DNA of 64,000 bases from positions 564,501 to 628,500 of the forward strand of contig NZ_FZPD01000004.1 of assembly GCF_900188325.1 (NCBI RefSeq), read 5' to 3'. Below, piece after piece: positions 52,775-60,774 of this stretch. Every line of letters starts with the position of its first letter. The stretch's first letter is position 1. The translations under genes were made by a program, and so were the position numbers. A model generated the notes under the pieces. That model did no database searches and had not been told where the DNA came from. It was given only the letters and a program-made list of their open reading frames with translations. Source of the stretch: Ekhidna lutea (GTDB lineage Bacteria > Bacteroidota > Bacteroidia > Cytophagales > Cyclobacteriaceae).

Positions 52775-52846
52775 AACTAAAATTTTAGTTTGAAAAAATT
52801 TGCATCTTTAAACTAAAAGATTAGTTTTGAAACTAAGTTATTAGTT
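52775..52846 (+). promoter_or_regulatory. Three BlaI-type operator palindromes
   Basis: AACTAA-N4-TTAGTT occurs three times: 52775-52790, 52811-52826 and 52831-52846. Each half-site is perfect and each spacer is 4 bp. The last two are 20 bp apart (two turns), the first 36 bp upstream of the second. A promoter-like AAATTTGC lies between the first and second. This is the layout of a BlaI/MecI self-repressed operon. Confidence 0.82.
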
Positions 52847-52860
52847 AAAAGACGAAATCA

Positions 52861-53223
52861 ATGAAGCCACTTACTCAGGCAGAAGAAGAAATTATGCAAA
52901 TTCTTTGGCAGTTGGAGAAAGCATTTGTCAAAGAAATTGTGGAAGAATACGATGACCCTAAACCCGCATATAATACCATTTCTACTTTGATTAGAATCAT
53001 GGAAAAGAAGGGGTTTGTTGGGTATGAAGCTTTCGGCAAGTCCCACAGATACTACCCGCTCATTGATAAAGAGGCCTATAGCAAAAAACACCTCAATCGT
53101 TTTGTAGACAAGTATTTCAGTGGCTCATACAAAGACCTGGTTTCCTTCTTTACCAAGGAGAAGGAAATGAGCGTTCATGACCTTGAGAAATTATTGGATG
53201 AACTTAAAAAAGACCAGTCATGA
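52861..53223 (+). CDS. BlaI/MecI/CopY family transcriptional repressor
   Basis: A 120-residue winged-helix repressor (PLTQAEEEIMQILWQLEKAF; AYNTISTLIRIMEKKGFVGY) with the C-terminal dimer helices (YFSGSYKDLVSFFTKEKEMS). It should bind the three palindromes upstream and be released when the BlaR1-like protease signals. Its stop overlaps the next start by 4 bp (ATGA), typical of blaI-blaR1. No beta-lactamase is next to it, so the controlled stress is unknown. Confidence 0.92.
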   Translation: MKPLTQAEEEIMQILWQLEKAFVKEIVEEYDDPKPAYNTISTLIRIMEKKGFVGYEAFGKSHRYYPLIDKEAYSKKHLNRFVDKYFSGSYKDLVSFFTKEKEMSVHDLEKLLDELKKDQS

Positions 53224-54662
53224 TTACTTATTTAATCGAATTTGCCCTTTTGCACTTACTGTTTTATTTGGTTTATAAACTTATGCTCTCACAGGAGACA
53301 CAACTTAAGTTTCTCAGGTTCTTTCTTTTAGGATCAACCGTTTTGGCATTGATAGTTCCTATACTTGAGATACCAGCTCCATCTGAGGCTGTTTTTGTTA
53401 ACCTAGCTACTAGTGTTTACCCAACCTTTGAAATCAATCCAACAGGATCGAACTTTTCTTCCTGGTCCTGGATCGAAATAACAATGCTGGCACTTTCCTG
53501 TCTTTTTGCACTCAAGTTTGTTTCGGGAATTATTCAAATAGCAGCTTATTACAACAAAAGCGTAGAAAAGCATATTAATGGTATCACGGTGAGGGAAATC
53601 CCAAAGCTGGAGACCAGTTTCACTTTCTTTCAATGGATATTTATCGACAGCAGTCATTTCGAGAATCCGGAAGATATCATTCAGCATGAGCTAGGACATG
53701 CCAAAAAACTTCACACACTTGATATGGTCTTTTTTCACCTACTAACCATTCCCTTTTGGTGGCTTCCATCCATCTGGTTGATGATCAAAGAATTGAAAAA
53801 AGTACATGAGTTTGAAGCGGATGAATTCGCCTTGAAAGTAAATGACAAAACATATGCAAAGACCTTGGTGCAGTGCACCTTGAGAGCTCATGGGATGAAC
53901 CTGGCCAGTTCATTCGATGACGCTCCTATTTTTAACCGTTTAAACTTTATGAAAAAGATGAAAAAGAAAATCAGTATTTGGAAGGTAGCGAGTGTTACCG
54001 CATTAGTGGCCATTTCCGGAGCTATGTTCGCTTGCGAAGACGAGCTGGAATCAGAAATTAAGCGAATTGCAGATGAGAGTAATCAGCAAATCGATTACTC
54101 AGCAGATGTGAAAGCTGCATTGGATGAACTGAAACAACAAAACCCCAACACTGAATATGTGGTAGTAGAAACAAGCCTGGACAATGAAGCCAGCATTGAA
54201 AAGCTAAACTCATATGATCCGGGGCAAATCGCTAAGATTTTTGTAACCAAAGAAGGCGATCATAAGAGGGTAGTTATGATTGTAAGTCAGGACTCGGAAC
54301 TTTTCAACAAAACTGTAGAAGTGCAAGAGTCTGATCCTACAAATGAGGTCTTTACCATCGTCGAAAAGGCAGCTTCATTCCCTGGTGGGATAGATGCATT
54401 TAATGAGTATATATCTCAAAATCTAAGTTATCCAGAACAAGCTCAACAACTTGGAGTTGAAGGCAGGGTATTTATCAAGTTTATCGTCGAAAAAGATGGA
54501 AGCCTGTCTAACCTTGAGGTTGTAAGGGGAATTGGGGCCGGATGTGATCAAGCTGCTTTAGATATGATGAAGAACTCACCAAAATGGAATCCTGGTGAAC
54601 AGCGAGGGCATAAGATCAGACAAAAGTTAATTCAGAATATTCTATTCAAACTACCTAGCTAA
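53220..54662 (+). CDS. BlaR1-like M56 metalloprotease with TonB C-terminal domain
   Basis: A 480-residue membrane protein. Four hydrophobic helices flank a cytosolic M56 protease: QHELGHAKKLHTLD with HELGH at residues 156-160 and the third zinc ligand in VHEFEADEFAL. A later helix (IWKVASVTALVAISGAMFAC, ~250-275) leads to a periplasmic region. The last ~95 residues are a TonB C-terminal domain (YPEQAQQLGVEGRVFIKFIV ... KNSPKWNPGEQRG). Classical BlaR1 has a penicillin-binding domain in that place; here it is replaced by TonB. Confidence 0.9.
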   Translation: MITYLIEFALLHLLFYLVYKLMLSQETQLKFLRFFLLGSTVLALIVPILEIPAPSEAVFVNLATSVYPTFEINPTGSNFSSWSWIEITMLALSCLFALKFVSGIIQIAAYYNKSVEKHINGITVREIPKLETSFTFFQWIFIDSSHFENPEDIIQHELGHAKKLHTLDMVFFHLLTIPFWWLPSIWLMIKELKKVHEFEADEFALKVNDKTYAKTLVQCTLRAHGMNLASSFDDAPIFNRLNFMKKMKKKISIWKVASVTALVAISGAMFACEDELESEIKRIADESNQQIDYSADVKAALDELKQQNPNTEYVVVETSLDNEASIEKLNSYDPGQIAKIFVTKEGDHKRVVMIVSQDSELFNKTVEVQESDPTNEVFTIVEKAASFPGGIDAFNEYISQNLSYPEQAQQLGVEGRVFIKFIVEKDGSLSNLEVVRGIGAGCDQAALDMMKNSPKWNPGEQRGHKIRQKLIQNILFKLPS

Positions 54663-54683
54663 TCTTCTCATAAGCAGTTAGTC

Positions 54684-54717
54684 AAACCCTGATCGATGAT
54701 CAGGGTTTTGTTTTTAT
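54684..54717 (+). terminator. Terminator of the blaI-blaR1-like operon
   Basis: Perfect 10-bp stem AAACCCTGAT / ATCAGGGTTT (54684-54693, 54699-54708), 5-base loop, then GTTTTTA. It slightly overlaps the stop of the convergent MaoC gene. Confidence 0.9.
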
Positions 54718-55175
54718 TCAAAATGATATAGAAATATCATTGTCGCTGTAAATGCTGGCTTTTTCTCACCCTTGATTTCAAGAAGCGCCTCTACCTCTGC
54801 CTTAGAAATACCCCTCAAATTAGCGAGTGATTTTAAGGTAGCTGTCAATTTTATCTCACTGTTTACTTTCACTGCCTGACCAAACTTCAGCTTATCGATA
54901 CCGTAATTCACCAACATTTTCACATTGTTGAACTGAGCGATCTGTTCCCATAAATAGGGCATCACTGAGAGTGTCAAGTATCCGTGAGCGATGGTTGTGC
55001 CAAAAGGTCCATCCTTTGCTTTTTCCGGATCAGTATGAATCCACTGATGATCAAGTGTTGCATCCGCAAATTTGTTGATTTGCTCCTGAGTGATCTGATG
55101 GTACTCAGACTCTCCCATCACCTTCCCAAGGTGTGCTTCAAACTCTTCGTGATTATTGATGACTAGTTTGCCCAT
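54714..55175 (-). CDS. MaoC family dehydratase
   Basis: A 153-residue hot-dog-fold enzyme, likely an (R)-specific enoyl-CoA hydratase. Catalytic Asp/His: FADATLDHQWIHTDPEKAKD, and GTTIAHGYLTLSVMPYLWEQ (substrate-binding loop) are both intact. MVNYGIDKLKFGQAVKVNSE text follows (LVNYGIDKLKF). It could serve fatty-acid or polyhydroxyalkanoate metabolism; no partner gene is nearby. Confidence 0.9.
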   Translation of the reverse strand: MGKLVINNHEEFEAHLGKVMGESEYHQITQEQINKFADATLDHQWIHTDPEKAKDGPFGTTIAHGYLTLSVMPYLWEQIAQFNNVKMLVNYGIDKLKFGQAVKVNSEIKLTATLKSLANLRGISKAEVEALLEIKGEKKPAFTATMIFLYHFE

Positions 55176-55328
55176 AAATCTTGATTTTAAGGGCGTGAAG
55201 TTAGCGCATCATCCTTTTCAAGCCAACTCATTCTTATCCCCTCTTTTTATCTGTCATCATATTTTATCCTTTGCAGCTAACATGAAAACTATTCATGTAG
55301 TAGTTTCACTGCTGCGAATAGAGTAATA

Positions 55329-57116
55329 ATGAAAAAAAGACATTCATATGATTATGGCCTGATTGGTAACTGTGCCTTTACAGCACATGTAGGTCTAGAT
55401 ACCAATATTGCATGGATGTGCTGGCCAAGATTTGATAGTAGTTTCATTTTTGGACAACTGCTCGACAATAAGAAAGGTGGGGCCTATACAGTCCTACCGA
55501 GTCATGAAAGATGGTCTTCCAAACAGTATTACGTAGAAAACACTAATGTTTTGTGTACTGAAATTACGGGAGAGTCCGGTACTTACAGGGTAACAGACTT
55601 TGCTCCTCGCTTTCGTCAAATGGATCGATACTATAAACCATTGATGCTCATTCGAAAAATAGAGCGTATCAGCGGAAATCCAAAAATCACTGTACAATGT
55701 AATCCGGTTGGAGATTATGGTGAAGTAACTCCCGAGCATAGTTTAGGAAGTAATCATATCCGGTTTTTGGGCCTGAAATCGAACGTAAGACTTACAACCA
55801 ACATTTCGTTAAGCTATGTGCTAAATCAGGAGTCTTTTGTTCTCAATGAGACGAAATACCTCGCCCTGACATGGGGGCCGCCACTGGAGGCTGCTCTGAA
55901 AGAAACTTGTGATAATTTTTTAACCAAAACAGTTAACTATTGGCAAGGCTGGATCAAAACAGCCAACATTACAAACTTTTATCAAAAGGAAGCCATCCGA
56001 TCCGCTCTGGCATTAAAGATTCATCAGTATGAAGATACAGGTGCCATTGTAGCGGCTACTACCACTAGTTTACCGGAAAGTCCCGGAAGCACCCGAAATT
56101 GGGATTATCGCTATTGCTGGATGCGGGATACCTACTACACGCTGAATGCATTCAACAACATTGGTCACTTTGAGGAACTAGAACGCTATTTTCATTACAT
56201 CCTAAACACTACCATTGAGGAAGATGACCGCTATCAACCCTTATATGGAATTACCGGAGAAAAGAAATTGGTGGAAAAGACACTAGACTTAAATGGCTAT
56301 CAAAACAATGCACCCGTCAGGGTAGGCAATGATGCGTATACACACATTCAAAATGATGTGTACGGTCAGGTTCTCATCTCTCTTTTACCTCTATTCAGTG
56401 ATGGACGAATCGTTTTTGAGGAAAGATTTAATACTTCAGAGTTGATTTTCAAAACCTTGAAAATGATGGAAAAAGCCTTCTCCGAAAAGGATGCAGGATT
56501 ATGGGAATTTAGAAACCTGGCACAACATCATTGCTATACCTACCTATTCAACTGGGCCGGCAGTAATGCTGCCATTAAAATTGCTCGTAAACTTGGAGAT
56601 GACAAGATAGGTGAGCTAGCTACAAAGCTAAAAACCAAGTCAGCGAAAATGATAGAAAAGTGCATGGTGCCTGCTAAGAAAGGCTATGCTCAGGCAGTTG
56701 GAACGGATCGTATGGATGCAAGTACCCTCCAACTGATCATGATGAATTATCTGGATCCCAATTCAAAAGAGGCAAAGAATCATCTGAAAGCACTTGAAAA
56801 AGAACTCCATGCCGGAGATGGGCTTTTTTACAGATACAAGCATATCGATGATTTCGGGGAGCCGGAGACGACATTTTTAATCTGCGCATATTGGTACATT
56901 GAAGCACTGGCCTGTGTCGGTAGGCTTGATGAGGCAATTGCACATTTTGAAAAATTAAATGGCTATGCAAATCATGTAGGCCTATTAAGTGAAGACGTTA
57001 AGGCTGCTGATGGTAGCATGTGGGGAAACTTCCCTCAGGCGTATAGTCATGTTGGTTTGTTGAATGCTGCAAGTAGAATATCAAGGAAATTAGATTTGCC
57101 TGATTTTCTTAGCTAG
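55329..57116 (+). CDS. Glycoside hydrolase family 15 protein (glucoamylase/trehalase-like)
   Basis: A 595-residue cytosolic enzyme. The N-terminal super-beta-sandwich (YDYGLIGNCAFTAHVGLDTN; IAWMCWPRFDSSFIFGQLLD) precedes the (alpha/alpha)6 barrel with STRNWDYRYCWMRDTYYTLN and the catalytic acids in WEFRNLAQHHCYTYL and FGEPETTFLICAYWYIEAL. Bacterial family members cleave trehalose or alpha-glucans. The convergent neighbour makes trehalose, so a trehalase role is reasonable but unproved. Stops overlap by 8 bp. Confidence 0.9.
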   Translation: MKKRHSYDYGLIGNCAFTAHVGLDTNIAWMCWPRFDSSFIFGQLLDNKKGGAYTVLPSHERWSSKQYYVENTNVLCTEITGESGTYRVTDFAPRFRQMDRYYKPLMLIRKIERISGNPKITVQCNPVGDYGEVTPEHSLGSNHIRFLGLKSNVRLTTNISLSYVLNQESFVLNETKYLALTWGPPLEAALKETCDNFLTKTVNYWQGWIKTANITNFYQKEAIRSALALKIHQYEDTGAIVAATTTSLPESPGSTRNWDYRYCWMRDTYYTLNAFNNIGHFEELERYFHYILNTTIEEDDRYQPLYGITGEKKLVEKTLDLNGYQNNAPVRVGNDAYTHIQNDVYGQVLISLLPLFSDGRIVFEERFNTSELIFKTLKMMEKAFSEKDAGLWEFRNLAQHHCYTYLFNWAGSNAAIKIARKLGDDKIGELATKLKTKSAKMIEKCMVPAKKGYAQAVGTDRMDASTLQLIMMNYLDPNSKEAKNHLKALEKELHAGDGLFYRYKHIDDFGEPETTFLICAYWYIEALACVGRLDEAIAHFEKLNGYANHVGLLSEDVKAADGSMWGNFPQAYSHVGLLNAASRISRKLDLPDFLS

Positions 57117-59283
57117 TAAGGTCAATGAGAATTTTTCGAATGTCTTCATAACTCTCTACTCTGAAATTTGCTGAGGACGAAGAGTACCCTACTTTCACCG
57201 TAAACGCTTCCTCAGGCATCACTTTAAAAGTATCTTCATCGGTCCAGTCATCACCACAAGCCATGTGAAAATCATATGACTGATCTTTTAGCCATTCGGC
57301 CGCCGCATGCCCTTTATTTACATGCGAATTTTTTACCTCAATAACCTTATGACCTTCCATGATCTGAATGTCTTTCTCTGAGGAGATATATTTCAAATGA
57401 CTTGTGAGTTCACGCGTACGCATTTCACCAAGCCCAGTTTCCACTTTACGGTAATGCCAGACAAGTGAGTAATCTTTTTCTTCCACGAAAGAGCCGGGTG
57501 TTCGATCTACATACATTTCAAGCACTTCTAAAAAATCGTCCTTCCAGGTATTATCAACTTGAACAAGCTGAGCCCATTCCTCCTTACATTTTTTATACCA
57601 AACCCCGTGCTCTGCAATAACATCTACAGGATATTTTTCCATCCAGCCACCCAATGTTTGTCGATCACGACCACTGATAACCACGACCTTATTTTTAGGG
57701 TCTTTAGTAAGTTTTTCAAGAATTTCTTTGAGCTCAGTATCTGGCTTTGAATCATTGGGGTCTTTAAAAAACCCAACAAGTGTACCGTCATAATCAAGAA
57801 AAATTATTCTCTTTTTTGCACCCTTATACTTCTCCTTTAATAGCTCTAGAATGTTTTTATCAAGTGGTTTTGTCTGAAGATTCTCCTGCTCCTTTTTAAT
57901 GAAAGCTAGCCGTTTCATAAACAAATTAACCCATGCATGGATGTTATATCGTTTTAGTGATTCCTGCATGATGTGCATCCTTCGCTGTTGCTCATCTTCC
58001 GGCATAGTCAAAGCCTCTTTAATTGCCGCAACCAGCTGTCTGATATCATTGGGGTTGATAAGAATAGCATCAGATAACTCTTTCGAAGCACCGGCCATTT
58101 CGCTCAGGATCAACACTCCTTTTTTATCCAATTTGCTTGCAATAAACTCTTTACAAACAAGATTCATCCCATCCCTCATTGGTGTCACCAGTGCTACATG
58201 AGCCATTCGGTAAAAGGCACTCAACGCATTCAATGGGAAGCTGCGATAAAAATAATGAATAGGCATCCAATTCATTTTACCAAATCGGCCATTTATCCTT
58301 CCAACCAGCAAGTCAATTTCTTCCTTGAGCTGAGCATATTTTGGAACCTTATCTCTTGACGGAACGACCACCATCAGAAGAGATACCTTTCCCTGGAAAT
58401 CTTCATTTTCTTCTAAAAATTGCTCAAATGCTAATAGTCGCTGAGGTATGCCCTTTGAGTAATCCAGTCTGTCAATTGTTAGAATAAGTTTTACATCTCC
58501 CAAAGAAGTCCGATATCGAACCTCCCGATCGAGCGTGTCTGGCAAAGCAGCCGCACTCGCATACTTGTCATAGTCAATACCCATTGGTAATGCATCTGCA
58601 AGCACAGGGCGGTTACCCACGTTTATCTGTCCATTGGAGTTGCCAATTCCGGCCAGTCGATTGACGCTGGACAGAAAGTGACGCATGTCATCGTAAGTGT
58701 GGAACCCTAGGAAATCAGCTCCCATCATGCCATTCAGAAGCTCCCTTCGCCAGGGGAGCAGTCGAAATGATTCAAAGCTCGGGAAAGGAATGTGAAGAAA
58801 AAAGCCAATGCTTGTTTGTGCATTAATATCACGGACCATCTGGGGCAATAAGAGTAGTTGGTAATCATGAATCCATAACGTATCACCTTCCTCCAAAACC
58901 TCCTCAATTGCCTTCGCAAACTTTCTGTTTACCTTTTTATAAGCTAGCCAAAGGTGTTCTTCGTAAACAGCATATTGATTAAAATAATGAAAATTTGGCC
59001 ATAGGGTTTCGTTACTAAACCCTTCATAAAAATCTTCTATTTCAGACGTGTTGAGAAAAACAGGCTTCATGTTTTCCTCTGTTAGCCTTTCCACAATTTC
59101 TTCCTTCTCCTTCGTTTTTTGTATGGCCAAACCCGGCCAACCAATCCAAATATTATCGCCTTCTTTATAAATGGACCCCAAGCCGGTAGCAAGGCCTCCT
59201 TCGCTGGGCTTGTAACTCAACTTATCTTCTTCACGCTGTATTTTAATAGGCAGTCTGTTAGAAACTATGATGGTTTTTGGCAT
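57109..59283 (-). CDS. otsAB: Fused trehalose-6-phosphate synthase/phosphatase (OtsA-OtsB)
   Basis: A 724-residue bifunctional enzyme. Residues ~1-465 are a GT20 synthase (SNRLPIKIQREEDKLSYKPS; WIHDYQLLLLPQMVRD; IDRLDYSKGIPQRLLAFEQF; DGMNLVCKEFIASK). Residues ~490-724 are a HAD phosphatase with the nucleophile motif FLDYDGTLVGFF, VVISGRDRQTLGGWM and ACGDDWTDEDTFKVM. It makes trehalose from UDP-glucose and glucose 6-phosphate without releasing the phosphate intermediate. Both domains have their catalytic residues. Confidence 0.95.
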   Translation of the reverse strand: MPKTIIVSNRLPIKIQREEDKLSYKPSEGGLATGLGSIYKEGDNIWIGWPGLAIQKTKEKEEIVERLTEENMKPVFLNTSEIEDFYEGFSNETLWPNFHYFNQYAVYEEHLWLAYKKVNRKFAKAIEEVLEEGDTLWIHDYQLLLLPQMVRDINAQTSIGFFLHIPFPSFESFRLLPWRRELLNGMMGADFLGFHTYDDMRHFLSSVNRLAGIGNSNGQINVGNRPVLADALPMGIDYDKYASAAALPDTLDREVRYRTSLGDVKLILTIDRLDYSKGIPQRLLAFEQFLEENEDFQGKVSLLMVVVPSRDKVPKYAQLKEEIDLLVGRINGRFGKMNWMPIHYFYRSFPLNALSAFYRMAHVALVTPMRDGMNLVCKEFIASKLDKKGVLILSEMAGASKELSDAILINPNDIRQLVAAIKEALTMPEDEQQRRMHIMQESLKRYNIHAWVNLFMKRLAFIKKEQENLQTKPLDKNILELLKEKYKGAKKRIIFLDYDGTLVGFFKDPNDSKPDTELKEILEKLTKDPKNKVVVISGRDRQTLGGWMEKYPVDVIAEHGVWYKKCKEEWAQLVQVDNTWKDDFLEVLEMYVDRTPGSFVEEKDYSLVWHYRKVETGLGEMRTRELTSHLKYISSEKDIQIMEGHKVIEVKNSHVNKGHAAAEWLKDQSYDFHMACGDDWTDEDTFKVMPEEAFTVKVGYSSSSANFRVESYEDIRKILIDLTS

Positions 59284-59415
59284 TTGGCAGCAAGGTTTAG
59301 ATCAGAAAATATTGATACATAATATACTCAATTCATCATTGCGATATCAACAAATAGACATATTTCACTCATTTTCAATTAGTTAAAATTTTTAAGTGAT
59401 TTTATTTTCTAATTT

Positions 59416-59448
59416 TTTGGAGAATATAAAATTCCTGATCTACGTTTG
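59416..59448 (+). promoter_or_regulatory. Promoter of the metX-hom leader
   Basis: TTTG (59416-59419), a 21-bp spacer, and TACGTTTG (59441-59448), an exact TAnnTTTG match. The transcript would begin near 59453, just before the switching hairpin and riboswitch. Confidence 0.75.
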
Positions 59449-59455
59449 CATCATC

Positions 59456-59476
59456 AAATCGATAAGGTATCGATTT
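59456..59476 (+). promoter_or_regulatory. 5' hairpin competing with riboswitch P1
   Basis: AAATCGATA / TATCGATTT is a perfect 9-bp stem with loop AGG. Its 3' arm (59468-59476) shares bases with the 5' strand of the riboswitch P1 (59469-59479), so only one of the two can form. Confidence 0.6.
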
Positions 59477-59580
59477 ATAAAGAAGCGCCGAGAGACAGGC
59501 TCTATGACGCGCTAGCAACCCCTCCTAAAATAGGAAACGGTGCTAATTCCTGTCCCGATTATCGGGAAATATAAATTGAT
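59469..59580 (+). ncRNA. SAM-I (S-box) riboswitch
   Basis: The conserved core is visible: GCGCCGAGAGACAGGCTC (59485-59502), then TATGACGCGCTAGCAACC (59503-59520) and GGTGCTAATTCC (59539-59550). P1 is 59469-59479 with 59570-59580 (11 pairs, one G-T). P2 is closed by GCGC / GCGC, P3 has CCTA-AAA-TAGG, and P4 is TCCCGA / TCGGGA (59553-59567). S-adenosylmethionine binding would stabilise P1. It precedes metX-hom, so it senses the end of methionine metabolism. P1 ends 4 bases before the ATG of the leader ORF at 59585, so its output may be translation of that ORF. Confidence 0.93.
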
Positions 59581-59584
59581 TATT

Positions 59585-59692
59585 ATGAACACAACAAGAT
59601 TTTCATTCCGCTACAGGAACTCGACATTGAGTCAAGCTTACGCCTCATCGATTTCACACTCATGTATGTGCTGTTGTTGTATCTGTCTGTGA
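59585..59692 (+). CDS. Candidate cysteine-rich leader peptide of metX-hom
   Basis: A 35-codon ORF, MNTTRFSFRYRNSTLSQAYA in its first 20 residues, ending SHSCMCCCCICL. Six Cys and one Met fall in the last nine residues (codons 59663-59689). It starts 4 bases after riboswitch P1 and stops about 100 bp before metX. A terminal Cys run in a short ORF before sulfur-amino-acid genes suggests sensing of Cys-tRNA by ribosome stalling. A hairpin TGTATC / GATACA (59678-59696) overlaps the stop. Length, position and composition make chance unlikely, but translation is unproved. Confidence 0.7.
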   Translation: MNTTRFSFRYRNSTLSQAYASSISHSCMCCCCICL

Positions 59693-59737
59693 TACACTCG
59701 TAAGTCCCAAACATTAAATCATTTGGCAGGTGTACCC

Positions 59738-59765
59738 AATACATGGATTTTTCTATCCATGTATT
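59738..59765 (+). promoter_or_regulatory. Hairpin between the Cys leader and metX
   Basis: Perfect 11-bp stem AATACATGGAT / ATCCATGTATT with a 6-base loop, 31 bases before the metX ATG and without a T tract, so probably a translational or processing element. The 5' arm bases ATACATG (59739-59745) can instead pair with CATGTAT (59661-59667) in the Cys codons of the leader. Confidence 0.6.
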
Positions 59766-59796
59766 AACCAATCAGTTTTACGCAAATTACAACAAC

Positions 59797-60774
59797 ATGG
59801 AAACGGCATTATCTAAGGTTAATTTTCTTGGTTTTAAGGTTGAGGAACCTTTGGTCCTGGAGAGTGGAGACACTCTTCGGGATCTTAGGATCCGATATAC
59901 AACTATTGGAGAATTAAATGAAACCAAATCAAATGTTGTTTGGGTTTTTCATGCCCTCACAGCAAATAGTGATCCATCCGAATGGTGGAAAGATCAAATA
60001 GGAATTAACAGGTTTATCAATCCTGAGCAGGATTTTATTGTGTGTGCAAATATGCCTGGCTCTTGTTATGGAAGCACTAAACCAGAAAGTTTCGATTTTC
60101 CAACCTTAACAATTGGTGATCTTGTACGATCATTTCAGCAGCTGAAGGCACACCTGGGAATTGATAAAATTAAGCTTGGAATTGGCGGATCAATGGGAGG
60201 ACAGGTGCTGCTTCAGTGGGCAGTGGATGAACCTGATCTATTTGAAACCATCGTTCCAATTGCAACAAATGCAAGACATTCTGCATGGGGCATTGCTTTC
60301 AATGAAGCTCAGCGAATGGCATTAATCCAGCCCGACCTTGAAAATGGCCTGAAAGCTGCGCGTGCTATTGCACTACTTTCTTATCGCCATTATGATACGT
60401 TTGACAAAACGCAATCTGATGATGATGGAAGGGTGGAACAATTTTCTGCGGCTTCATATCAACGATATCAAGGCGAAAAACTAGTGAAACGCTTCTCTCC
60501 GTATAGCTACTACACCCTTTCCAAGGCTATGGATAGCCACAACATAGGAAGGTACTATGATGGTGATTTGAAAAAGGCTTTGAGTCGCATTAAATCCAAT
60601 GCAATTATCATCGGAGTGGACTCTGACATACTGTTTCCACCTCAGGAACAAGCCTTTATTGCAGCCCAAATTCAAAACAGCTCATTTCATACAATTGAAA
60701 GCTTATATGGACACGATGGATTTTTACTAGAGACTGAGCAGATCGACAACATTTTAACTAAAGAACTATCATGA
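59797..60774 (+). CDS. metX: Homoserine O-acetyltransferase
   Basis: A 325-residue alpha/beta hydrolase that acetylates homoserine for methionine synthesis. Catalytic triad: Ser in IGGSMGGQVLLQWAV, Asp in IIGVDSDILFPPQEQ, His in LYGHDGFLLETEQ. Oxyanion/substrate text VFHALTANSDPSEWWKDQIG also fits. ATG 59797 (METALSKVNFLGFKVEEPL) is chosen; an in-frame ATG at 59743 lies inside the 59738-59765 hairpin and would add 18 residues. Overlaps hom by 4 bp. Confidence 0.93.
   Translation: METALSKVNFLGFKVEEPLVLESGDTLRDLRIRYTTIGELNETKSNVVWVFHALTANSDPSEWWKDQIGINRFINPEQDFIVCANMPGSCYGSTKPESFDFPTLTIGDLVRSFQQLKAHLGIDKIKLGIGGSMGGQVLLQWAVDEPDLFETIVPIATNARHSAWGIAFNEAQRMALIQPDLENGLKAARAIALLSYRHYDTFDKTQSDDDGRVEQFSAASYQRYQGEKLVKRFSPYSYYTLSKAMDSHNIGRYYDGDLKKALSRIKSNAIIIGVDSDILFPPQEQAFIAAQIQNSSFHTIESLYGHDGFLLETEQIDNILTKELS

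Noticed and set aside
55282-55326. 14-codon ORF ending 2 bases before the GH15 start
   Set aside because: No compositional signal linking it to GH15; the ATG is next to a poor promoter match, so chance is likely.
59743-59796. Longer metX starting at 59743
   Set aside because: That ATG lies in an 11-bp perfect hairpin and the extra 18 residues do not look like a MetX N terminus; kept only as an alternative.
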